From: Lathyrus oleraceus
Taxonomy: Eukaryota > Streptophyta > Magnoliopsida > Fabales > Fabaceae
Assembly: GCF_024323335.1 (NCBI RefSeq)
Contig: NC_066580.1
Coordinates: forward strand, 257,586,977 to 257,650,976
Direction of reading: 5' to 3'
Length of the DNA stretch: 64,000 bases
The translations under genes and the position numbers were made by a program. Each line of letters starts with the position of its first letter. The stretch's first letter is position 1. The notes under the pieces were generated by a model, which was not told where the DNA came from, made no database searches, and was given only the letters and a program-made list of their open reading frames with translations. Below, piece by piece: positions 10,985 through 22,121 of this stretch.

Positions 10985-12859
10985 GCAAAAATTAGGGATT
11001 TGGCAAGTAATTGCATCCTGACAAGACTTTGTTCTACAATTGTCTTCTGTCAAAGAATTTCGCTCAGTCATCGTGAACTGAAGCTTCAAATACATCGGAT
11101 TCAGAGTTGGTGGAGAAATGGTCATTATGTTCAATGTAGCCCTTTTCCAATATATATCACCAATTTCAAACTTGTAAATATCTGTGGAGTCTTTCCATTT
11201 GCAGACTACCATCCCATCAAATAAATTTGAGCCTTTATCCAATTCTTTGCACTCTTATTTGTTTATGTTCAACAAATATTTTGCATGTTTTAATTGATAA
11301 ATATCATTGTTTTAAATAAATAAAATTTTCACAAACTATTTTTAAACAAAGTGAACATTCACTATGACAAAAAGGATAATTGGGACGTCTTCAGTGCTCT
11401 CCCAAGGATAGTATGATCTCCAAAACGGTAAGACATTTGTTCAAATTCCTGGCATACATGTATCCTCTTCATTATCTTTCAGGTTGTCTCCTCCACGAGC
11501 ACAGAAGAAGAATATGTATCACCAATTCCCCAGGGAGTCTGGAGTTTTGGTCCTGTTTTTGCTTTGAGAAGTATTTCTCTAACCCCCACCAAATCCCCAG
11601 AAAGTCTAGAATTTGGTCTCAGTATTCTAGCTCCCCAATTAAGGATGGATCTAGCATTTGTGTTATCAATTATATGGTTGTCATCCCTTGAGTGGATTGG
11701 CCTAAAATCCCTTATAGATTGATAAATTGACATGCTATCTTCTCGAGGAAGTCGGTATTCCCTCATTCAGATTGGGATTCTCCCGCAGAGTGAGCAGGGA
11801 ATCCCCAGCATGAGTGGAATTCTCAACATTTGATGTGTAGCTTATCCCCTGTGGACTCGCCTACATTAATCTCCAGCAATTGCATTTTATTCATCCTCAG
11901 CAGGGTTGACCCCCATGTAACTCCCTAGTACGGTCATCAGCAGTGTTTCCCCAATGGAGTTGTCTGATCAGAACCTGTTTGTTGATTCCTTATGGGCAGA
12001 GTGGGTATTGAAAACGTTTATTTTTCTATCCCTAACAGAGTGGTGTTTCTCTTCTCTTCGGCAGAGTTGATTTCTCCAACGGTGCGAGGAAATGTGTTGG
12101 TTTTGGAACTTTTGGCTTGGTGGTTATTCCCCATAGAGTTTCATCCTTTCCCTGGATAACCTCCTCAGTAGAGTTGCTTCTATGACGGATCTTATCCGTG
12201 CTTAGCTCCCTAACCAAGACGTTGCCTGATCGTAGTTTGGCGTTGGAACTTTTGAGGAAGATGTGTTGAATCCTTCCCCAGCGGAGTGACTGTTTCTCTT
12301 CCTCCTTAGTAGAGGTATTTCCTTCAGTGATTAGAAGTGAATATTGCTGGATGTGCTTCTGACTGGTGGTTTTTCCCCCACAGAATTCTACATCACTTCC
12401 CGACAAGATCCCTAGTGGTTTCATCTCTGACCGATCTTATCCTTGTCTCTGCATTCTGTTGGAAGACCCCCAGCTTTGGTGATCGGGATCCCTTGCTCTT
12501 TCCCCAACATTAGTCTCTGATTCCCGGTGATCTTACTCACTCCCCTATCGGTAGTCTTCGTTCCCGACAGCGACTCTATTTGATTCTCAGCATTGGCCTT
12601 GTTCCTCTGCAGAGATTGATATTTCCTGGTATTTGTTGCCCCCATCAGATTGGGAGTTTCCCCAATGGGCCTGGCTTTCTCTTTCGAGATGTAGTACCGG
12701 ATGTTTGTCCATCGTTCCTTGGACCTGGTTGTGTTAAATATGTCTGTTTGTCAGCATTAATCATACATAAACTGCGCATATACATGCATAATTATAACAT
12801 TCAGATATTCATGTTGCATTCTTTGCCATATATTTTTGTTCGTTGTCTCCTGCTATCTG

Positions 12860-13058
<199 letters not shown>

Positions 13059-13332
13059 CCAAGAAGATGTTTGTGTCTGATCTCTCATTTTAGAGTCAGC
13101 CCTATAGGCAGAAAGTGTCTACCCTTTCTTCCATATTCCCCACTGAGTTATGTCCTCGTGGATGATTATTATTTCGGTTTCCTCCCAAAACATGTATTGG
13201 GATGGAATTTTTCTCCCTTGAGTTATATCCTCATAGGGTTGAGTCTTGTTTCATTATGTCTCTCTAGTTCGTTCCTAGATTGACTCCTCTTGTTATTTCT
13301 CTTTGCACTTCCCCATAGTTTAGATGAATGAT

Positions 13333-14307
13333 TGCTCAGTAACTAGTAATTGTCCATCTTTTCCCCGGCAGAATCTGTGGCCTTCTACCCAGTAACCGGT
13401 AGCTGTAAGTCTTATTTATGTGGTTTCCTACCCTCATACCGGTAGTTATAAACCTCGTTTTTATCCCCTTGCAGAGTTAACCCTTGGTTTTGTTCATCCT
13501 AACCGATGACGGTTACTCTTCTGTGGTTTTCTACCTAGTAACCGGTAGATGTAATCCCCTCTTTGACGGTTATCTTTATCCAATTTTTGGTATTGATATT
13601 CCTTCACCTTTTGAGTATATCTCCCAGTAGCCGGAGATATATCTCTTGGATAATTATTCTGATAAAGCATTGTATCCCCAACGAGTCATCTGTCATTTAC
13701 CCCTGGTGTTAGTAATGATCGTTTTTCCCCTTTGATTGGTCATCGTTTTATACACAGTAGCCGGTATCCAGATGTCCTTTCTTTTCGGTCGATTCATCCT
13801 TTATTAACCCATTAGCCGGTTGTGGATAATCTTCCATGCGAGTATGTTATCTACGTTCTGACGATAATAGATAATATATCTCATGCGCTCTTCGGTCGAA
13901 GTCTTTTTTCTTCCCCAGTCGAGTAAGATTCGTATTTCCTTATCGAATCGGATGTCCATCCTATAATCGAGTTTGCTTTTTCAGCCCTCCTTTCGGATGA
14001 TGAGTGTTTTGGAAATATTCCCCCCAATTCACGCTTGTTTGGTCACCTATTATATGCCCAGTAACCGATATCCCTGGTGTTCCTTCCTTCTGCTCCCTAT
14101 TATGACTTTTTGTCCCCTATGGAGTCAGATTTTCCTGAGTTGAAATATACCTTTTTAGGTCTTCCTCATATGTTTTGGTTGATTGATATCTCTCACCCTT
14201 ATACCGGTCTTAGATATTCATTCTCCCCGAGCGTGTTGTTCTCTCACCCTTATACCGGTGTTTTGATCACATGTCTCTTTGAGCTTATTACCCAGTAACC
14301 GGTAATA
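13333..14307 (+). repeat. Array of short hairpins with CAGTAACC / CTAACC loops (Ogre-1 3' UTR)
   Basis: At least ten diverged units. Clear members are CTACC/GGTAG at 13385-13402 and again at 13531-13548, TATATCTCC/GGAGATATA at 13616-13641 (9 bp), TATTACC/GGTAATA at 14286-14307, and a two-stem unit at 13478-13515 (TAACC/GGTTA outside, TCATC/GATGA inside, loop CTAACC). The 8-base loop CAGTAACC or CAGTAGCC is conserved while arms vary but still pair. Confidence 0.65.
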
Positions 14308-14806
14308 CCTCATTTTGTTGTTTCCTCAGCTGAGTCCTCTTTGGACATTCCCCATCAGAGTCTCTTAGTGTATTTTCCCAGCCTTAGTCCAGATTTTTAT
14401 CCGAAGTATCCTTTGTGGATAGTTTTGTTGTATTGGCATATTCCCCAATACATGCATCTTTGCGTCAGCTCGAGTCTTTCCATTGATTTTTTTTCCTGGA
14501 ATCCTTCGTGTCTTAGCAAGTTTTAAGTCGTGACCTGCTCACGCATTCTATCCCCTTTACTCCCCATTGGAGTCCCCTAGAGTCTCTGCTCCATTTATGA
14601 GTGTATTACTCATGTGGATTTTCAGTCTCCTGATTTCTTTTTCCTTTGTGGACATATATCCCCACAAATTATTATCTTTTGCATACATACATTTGCATCA
14701 TGAGGTCTCTTAGGGACCAAAATTCGTCTCTTTGTTATTATTTAAGCCCATTCTACCTCGTCGAGACGAAGATTTTAACCTTCATATCTCCGGCTAGAAT
14801 GACCTT

Positions 14807-14819
14807 AAATAGGGGCATC
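14807..14819 (+). promoter_or_regulatory. Polypurine tract of Ogre-1
   Basis: AAATAGGGGCATC directly precedes the LTR start TGTAAG. The same element, ending GGGGCAGC, precedes the 3' LTRs of Ogre-2 and Ogre-3. It primes plus-strand DNA synthesis. Confidence 0.85.
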
Positions 14820-16337
14820 TGTAAGACCCTAGTTTTGACCCTAAGATCCCTCATGGCATCATATCATTTGAACTTTGCATTGCCTCAAGGATCATATCAT
14901 CTTGGCTCCTTACCCTAAGGTAGGACTTGTGTGAGTTGGTTTGAGATCACCAAGCATGCTTGAATTGTATATTATTGCTTTTCTTCTTTTGTTTGCTAAC
15001 CAAAAGAACAAAAATATTTCACTAACATCTTTTGTTTTGTAGCTTAAGCAATCATAAGATCTGAGGCTCATTGGAGACCCTATGCTCATTGATATGGCCA
15101 GGTAAAGATGAAAGCAAGCATGACAATGGTTCCCAAAGCTATCATTCATCATATATGCCTCCCAAGTATCTCAATTTGTCAATTTGATCAAAGCAAACCA
15201 AAGGGCTTGAGGATTGTTTCCCAAGGAAACCCTAATTCATTCGTGCATCAACCGTGCCTTGCTCATGAAGCAACCTTAACCCATGATCAAATAAAATCAA
15301 GGGAAGTTCTTTCACTCATCATTTCATGCATGTTTGAGCTTATTTGAGTGTCCTCAACCATCAATGCATCAAGATTTGAGGTATGGACTTGAGAAGTTGA
15401 TCAGTCAATTCATTTGACTAATTTGAAATCTACTGAGACCTACCTTTTAATGTGTTTGTCAAATGAAGATGAACCAAAGAGAACAAAATGTTCTTCAGAA
15501 CCATATTAACAACTTTCATGTTCATCAAAAATTGATTTGAAGCTTGTAAGGTCATCATCCATTTCAAAACATTATAGGTCATTTTGACAGAGACCCTAAT
15601 TTTAGTTCAAGTTCCTAAAGACATAACTCTCTCATTTTTCATGATTTTGAGGTGGGATAAAATGCATTGGAAATTTTAAGATGTCTACTTCATTTGTTAT
15701 GTTTAACAAATTTTCATAATCCTAAAAGAAATACATGTGATAATGCAAAACATTATAGGTCACTTTGGACCAAAGCCATTGAAATGTGAAAAAGTCCAAC
15801 TTCAAGTGCCCATAACTTTCTCATCAAAATTCCAAATGATGCAAACTTTGATTCCAAATTGGTTGTCTTGAAACGATCTACAACTTTGATATTGTTGTTT
15901 GTGTCATTTGGAGATTTAATAATTGAAATAGAAGGGCTTGAAGGTTGTCCATTTTGGAAATTTTTAGATGCACATGTTTTGCACCTTGAACTTTATGACC
16001 AATTTTCACTAATTTCCAAATTCCAAATGAAGTTTTGTTCAACATAACAATTGATCCTCATGACAAGACCTTTCCAACCATTACCCACAAGGCCATGTTT
16101 TATTTTTGGAAGAGGTATTTTTGGAGAGGGGAATATTTTGGTGCAATTATGGAAACTTGATTGAAACTCATTGCACACTCCAATTACCTCACATCTGAAC
16201 GTCCATTTCAGATCAAAATGACTTCAGGTTTCCATTCCAATTAGATTTGGGCCCTCCATGCGCCTATACAGGCCCATGCATTGAGGCCCTTACCATTCAT
16301 GCACACGGAAATTCTCATGCTTGCAGCTTGCATTTGC

Positions 16338-16346
16338 TATAAATAG
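16338..16346 (+). promoter_or_regulatory. LTR TATA box (Ogre-1)
   Basis: TATAAATAG, about 1.5 kb into the LTR. Ogre-3 has the identical motif at the matching LTR position (48989-48997). It probably directs element transcription, so U3 would be about 1.5 kb and R-U5 unusually long. Confidence 0.65.
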
Positions 16347-18403
16347 AGGTGCATACTTTCACTATTTTCCAACCTGAAGGCGCCTGATATGTTGCACAAT
16401 TGAATCCATAACCATACCTAAATAAATTCTCTCTTTCATTTCAAAATTTCAGATCTAATTTTCAACTTTATTGCTTGATTATTAGACTTAAAATTCCTTG
16501 GCTTTGCTTCACCTTCACCTCCAGAGTAAACTGCAATCAATAGTTGAGAGGAATCGTGCTTCACAGATCCACATTTCCAAGGTTGATGCACAAACTTTTC
16601 TTCTTCGAAACTCACTGATTATTGCTTGTTTCTTGTGTTTATTGGTTTGGCTGAAGTCCTCTCATCAAAGGCATTTGAATTGTGCTTTTAATTTTTCAAA
16701 ATCATCAAGTTCAGTTTGAACTCCATTATTTTCCTCTTCTGATTTATCTTCCTATGGGGATCTAGAAGGAAAACCAATGGTACAGGGGTGATGTACATCA
16801 CCCCAGCTTTCCAATGATATGAGGATCGCTTCATTTGGTTAAGATTTTTTGTCTGCAACTTTGGCCGGAAAATACAAGCTCGCCGGAGAAGACGGTGGTG
16901 TACACCACCGTCTCTTTGTCAGATCAATTGTGAGCCCTTGGATATGATCTCTAGTTTATATCATAGCCATCAGATCTTATGATTTTATTAAACGCAAGGT
17001 GTTTCTCATTGACTTGGACTCATGGTGAGCGCGCGCCTGTGGACCATTAGATGTGCCAGGTCAATTAATGATATTCCATCCAACGCACGTGGTTTTTTCA
17101 ATTTTGTGATTTAATCCATTTTATTTCTTTTATTTCATTTTATTTCAAAAAATCATAACTCTTTCATTTTAATTCCAAAAAATATGGGACCAATTGCATT
17201 ATTTCCCTTTTAATTTCTAGTTTCTAAAAATGGTTTTTAATATTTTTTATTTTATCATTTGATATTTTTTAAGAATTTTCTCTTTTCTGGTTATTTTTAA
17301 TTCATTTTAAATAGTTTCTGATATTCAAAAAATACAAAAATATTTTCCTAACCTCTTTGAATGATGATGGATCCATGAAAAATATTCTCATCAATTTATT
17401 AATTGATTTGAGATTTATTTGAGATTTTAGTTCAATTAGGTTATTTTTTTATGCATTTTTAATTGATTAAAAATAGTTTCTGGTTTCTAAAAATCCTGAA
17501 ATTTTTTGTCAAACTTTGTTTGACCTTGTTGAACATAGGATGGTCCATTTGGGCTTTTCAAAGTTGGTTTGAAATGGATTTGAAGTTTGACCTTTAATTG
17601 TTTACTTTAATTCAAGTATTATTTTAATTTTGAAAAAATACCAAAAATATTTTATTTGTTTCTTGACTTCTAAGTTTCATTTTGCTTTTGTTTACTATTG
17701 TTTGACCTTGATTCCATCTATCTTTGGTCAATTTGCTTTACTTACTTCATTTGAATTCCATTAATGTACATTCTTATTCATCTTCTTCTTCATCTTTTTT
17801 TTCTGTTTTTGATCAATGAGTTAAAGATTGGTGGTTAGCCTTGATGTATGGGAGGTTTAACCTTCCTTGATTCAAATCTAATTCATCTTGATCATAGATC
17901 AAGTGAATGGCTTTGCATTAAGGATAGGTTGCTTCTTGATCAAGCAAAAAACCTAAATCAATACAAGATCATTCTCATTTTCTTTTGGCATGGCAAGTTG
18001 TAGGAGCTTGATTTACTAATCAAGATCTCTAACTTGTGTTTGTTGCCTATATTTTATTGACCGGCCTCAGATAGGTGTGACTACTACATTAGTCCACTTA
18101 CGATTGCTTAACATAACGCTAAATTGCCTTATGGCACACTAACTCGAACTATTGACCATTAACTTTTAATTCTTGCACTTTACATTAATTCAATTTAATA
18201 TTCTTGTACATTATTCATTTGCTTTTACCCTTTGCTCACTTGAGCTCATGTTTATGTTAATGCAATTTGCCTTTTGCTCATTTGAGCATATAATTGTGTA
18301 TATACTATTGTGCTTGTGTTTTGTTTTGATTGTTGTGAACCAAATGCAAATGGACAAAAGGACTTAGACTTTAGGACATTCCCTATGCAAAATGGAGTCA
18401 AAG

Positions 18404-18476
18404 AGCAACTAGGCCTCATGCCTTTAGAGTGCTATAAATGTCAAAGAGCAACTAGGCCTCATGCCTTTAGAATGCT
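18404..18476 (+). repeat. 43 bp tandem duplication, each unit a three-part hairpin
   Basis: Two copies of an AGCA-CTA-GGC ... GCC-TAG-TGCT arrangement (18404-18433 and 18447-18476). The arms AGCA/TGCT, CTA/TAG and GGC/GCC pair with small bulges around a short loop. Confidence 0.5.
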
Positions 18477-19707
18477 TAATGTTGAAGATGAATTGAAAGG
18501 GCCTAATCTCTAAACTCACTCTTGCCCATTCTTTATTTGCATTATAAAACTTTTTGATGTGTGTGTTCTTGTGCTAGGGATTCCAACTTGAGCCTAATTG
18601 AAGAACCATTGTCATGAGCACCCAAAGTGAGAGATACAAAAGCCATTGGAGGATTCCTAGGAGCTTTGTTTGATTGTGTGCTTGATTTCTTGAGTATTTG
18701 CTTATTTGCTTGCTTATTCCAAAGGATGGGAGCTACTTGGATCATCACTATGATCTCAAGAAGGGAACTCTATTTGTGGTTTTATTTCTCTTCCTTCACC
18801 TCTTGTATGTTTAGAACTTAGCCATTCTTCTTCTTCCCTCCACTCTAACCCAAGGCAAAACTTTTGTGCAAACATTAACATTTGCTTTCAAAATTAGAAA
18901 CCTAAGCATTATGCTTTTGATTTTCAAACTTTCTTTTCATAACACTTATTTTGAATTGAATCCTAAGTCAACTTTGACCATATTTTGTAAATACTTTTCA
19001 TTGGTAAATATAACTCACTCAAATGTTTTTGTGGTTTCAATAGCCACTTCTTGCCAAAGTTTTTTTTATAACCCTTAGCTATTAGGTTTGAGTTATCCTT
19101 GAGGTTGATATAATAATCACCTATATCCTTAGTGATGGAGAATGAGTCTTCCATGCTTATTATAGGGTTAACCCCTCACTAGCATGTTGAAGCTATCCTC
19201 ATATGGTGGATTTGTAGCTTTAGGTCGAGTTTTCTCCCTTGGATAACAAAAGACCTTAAGGCTTTTGGACCAATCAATTCACCAATTTGTTTTTTTTGAG
19301 ATTTTTACCCCGAACTACGAGGTTTTGATCCTAATCTTTTTTAAGATGGTACGTAGGCAGTGGGTTTATCCATTAAAACACAAAATTGTAAATAATTTGT
19401 ACATTCTTCTCTCATCTCCCCAATCATGTTTGCACAAATAATTTTCACAAAATACCAACCTACCTTACAACATTGTGAAAAGGGCTCCCTAGGAGTACCT
19501 AGGATGTTTTGGGTGCTTAAAACCTTCCCATTGCATAACCAACCCCCTTACCCCAATCTCTGACATTTTTATTAGTTTTTGATTCGATAAAACTTCTCGA
19601 TTTTTGTTCTCTTTCTAACCTTTCCATTGGATAAATAGAAGTGCGGCGGCGAATCGATTTGTATGATTTACTTTTGATTTAGTCAATAAATCTAAAGGTA
19701 ACGAATA

Positions 19708-19712
19708 CCCCG
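19708..19712. repeat. Target-site duplication of Ogre-2 (left copy)
   Basis: CCCCG directly left of the LTR end TGTCGC. The identical CCCCG lies at 42970-42974, directly right of GTTACA. Removing Ogre-2 and one copy restores a continuous LTR end matching that of Ogre-4 (GAATACxCCGCTACA). Confidence 0.92.
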
Positions 19713-20025
19713 TGTCGCATCCGCGAAAAACAACCGGCGAGCTAAAAACAAAACACACACAGAGCCGCCACTGCGCGTTATTTATCCCAAAATAGGGAAA
19801 GGAAACGCTCAGAGAAACCTGGAAAGGAAATGGTCTCGCGACCAAAGAGAAAGGGTAAGGGAGTCGGTTACGCAAGGGGAAGGTATTAGCACCCCTCACG
19901 TCCGTCGTACTCGACGGGATCCACGTCCTAGAATAAAGAATAGGTTGCTAAAACATCACACACACACACGGGGAACGCAGGTGGGGTTAAGAGAAGGGAG
20001 CTCGATAAGACATCGCATCTTATGC

Positions 20026-20348
20026 CTACATATCTCGTCTGGAACGAGAATCAGAGCCACTGTAGTTCGGCTTACGCACGCCAAATAACACAAAACACAC
20101 AAACAGATGGCAAACGTGGAGCCCGACAACCACTTGATGGAATTACGTCAACATCCGAACCAAAACATGCATAAAACGGCAAACGTGGAGCCCGACAGCC
20201 AATCACTGGGCTTATGTCAGCATCCGAACCCAAACATACACAAGAAGATAACAAGCAAACACACACAAAAAGAAAAAGGTGCCCGGAGAGGTCTCGCACG
20301 ACCCCCTGCCTACATACCTCGTCTGGAACGAGGATCAGGGCGATGTAG
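20026..20348 (-). other. Set of hairpins in the Ogre-2 LTR, including a duplicated two-stem unit
   Basis: Unit one: outer CTACA/TGTAG (20026-20030, 20061-20065) and inner TCTCGT/ACGAGA (20033-20038, 20044-20049). Unit two: outer CTACAT/ATGTAG (20310-20315, 20343-20348) and inner CCTCGT/ACGAGG (20317-20322, 20328-20333). The inner loop CTGGA is the same and one pair has changed on both sides. Between them, near 20187-20225, a diverged hairpin carries the core TAAGCCCAGTGATTGGC (minus strand), also found in the Ogre-4 array. The second LTR copy has the same units near 38305-38630. Confidence 0.65.
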
Positions 20349-20662
20349 TTCCCCTGAAAGGGACTGAATTACTAGCCAGAAACCAGGGGAAGACACACTA
20401 CCAGGGAGCTGGACTCGAGCCTAGTGTTGTCATGCATCGTTACCCTAAGTTCAGTTTTCTATCCTACTTGCATAAGCAAACTACTCCTATCCAGGAAAGA
20501 AGCAAGCATACAAGCATACAAAATAATTCAAGCATACATCAAATGAGAACAAGCATCTCAAACAGATATTCACATAGCACACACTATAACCAAACAAGTG
20601 GGCTCACACAATAGGTTTGACTGCCTCAGCAAGTCATCTGTACAGGCTGTGTTTGCTCTTAA

Positions 20663-20744
20663 CCTTGCCATTACGAGGCTAAGGTGAAGCAGATGAGAGG
20701 TGAAGTGAGGATTAGACCTCACAGCTCTTATCCCTAACCAGGGA
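20663..20744 (-). other. Three conserved LTR stem-loops (Ogre-2 copy)
   Basis: Plus-strand arms: CCTTGCC with GGC-t-AAGG (20663-20669, 20677-20684), GTGAGG/CCTCAC (20705-20710, 20717-20722) and TCCCT/AGGGA (20731-20735, 20740-20744). They correspond to the hairpins at 1733-1812 and 54801-54880. Confidence 0.6.
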
Positions 20745-22092
20745 GAGCTTTAGACAAGGGAGCGTGGGTCCAGAATGGAGGGACCCTTCTACGCTCAAAG
20801 ACTCTGACTCGATTGTGCAACGGCACAGATCTTGGGTTTGTGCCCCAATGCATCAACACACAGCCGTGTGAGCAGAGGGACGACACACAGAATAGTGGGG
20901 GATAGATTGCATATCCCTTGGCTTCCACCAATTGCCTCTTAGAGGTCTTTCACCTGCTTGGCACGAAAATTAAACAACCACAATCATTGCCTCTTAAGGA
21001 GGACTTCAGACATTTGCCCGGCCAAATAACAGGCCGGGTCTCCCAAACTACATGAAGTCAAGAGGACCTACCTCAAGCGGTTTACACAACCAAGCAGCGG
21101 CTAGCAAGCAAGTTCTTAAAAGAACTAGAAGCGACTAAATGTACCTGAAAACAATCAAGTATCATCAGTGCTCAAACAGACAAACATAAACAGCAAATGT
21201 TAATCAGTCAGACTATACAGATTACACAACAAAGCAAGCTATAAGCTCAAGCCCAGGCCTCACAACCTACAAAACAAATTCATGTTAGTTCTCAACATCA
21301 AACACATCCAATTTAATCAACTTGGCTCAATCCCTTTAGGCATTATGCATTTCATCCTGAAAAATCAAGCAAATGTGAGAAACTGGACCTCTAGGCCAAG
21401 CCTAGGGTCCAAAAGGGAGAAAAAAGTCTAAACAGCAAAGGATTCTCAACCAAACTCAAATTAACACAAATATAAAACCAAAGCAATTGATCCCATGATT
21501 ATATCATTCACTATACTCATTTCATGACCAAAACATGTCAACTTATGTCAAACATAACACCAAACATCCAAACAGAATAACTTCAACCAAATCCAAATCA
21601 AAACAATTCCAAAAATCCTCAAATAATTTACACCTAAACAGGACCTATTCAAGGTATGGCATGTCAAATTTCAGCTCAATTGGGCAAAGGGAACTATGTC
21701 AATGAAAATCAAGAAAAACAGACACAATTATATGATCCAAACCACAACATCAACACATGCATTCACTTCAAAAATTCATAAGTCAATGAAAACAATAAAG
21801 AAATGAATGGGACCAAAACAGGGATGTCCTACAATGTGTCTACAGCCATCATACCAAATTTCATGTTCATTCAATACCATATGAGCATTTCACAAAGATA
21901 TTCCAAACACATGTCACACAAGCTTGCATATTTGACCAACAGAGATGAAAAATACCAATCAAATTGAAAATGCAACATAAAAATCCAGAAAAATTCACAT
22001 GGCATCTTAACATGTCCATAATCCATCTTACAAAATTTCAATCCAATCCAACATCCCTAGGTCATGAAAATAAATCCAGAAAGTTGACCTAG

Positions 22093-22121
22093 CTAGGTGT
22101 GACACAAATTGTCACACCTAG
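22093..22121. promoter_or_regulatory. Perfect 12 bp inverted repeat in Ogre-2 3' LTR
   Basis: CTAGGTGTGACA and TGTCACACCTAG around a 5-base loop. The copy in the other LTR is at 40372-40400. Weaker versions occur in the LTRs at 712-732 and 53458-53480. Confidence 0.7.

Larger units (their letters stand above)
14820..19712 (+). repeat. Ogre-1 3' LTR (interrupted by Ogre-2 at its last bases)
   Basis: It starts TGTAAGACCCTAGTTTTGA and runs to GAATACCCCG. The LTR resumes after Ogre-2 and ends CCGCTACA at 42979, giving about 4.9 kb. The start and the last ~700 bp resemble the Ogre-4 LTR, whereas the middle differs from it and is closer to the Ogre-3 LTR. It holds a TATA box (16338) and a tandem hairpin duplication (18404-18476). 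No gene is supported; the ORFs here are short and not conserved. Confidence 0.88.

Noticed and set aside
16498..16719. Small plus-strand ORF downstream of the LTR TATA box
   Set aside because: It is 73 codons with a hydrophobic stretch, but I see no matching ORF at the same place in the Ogre-3 LTR; likely untranslated leader.
20107..20614. ORFs of 86-111 codons duplicated at 38260-38893
   Set aside because: Duplication follows from the two LTRs of Ogre-2. They run antisense to the element and coincide with hairpin repeats.
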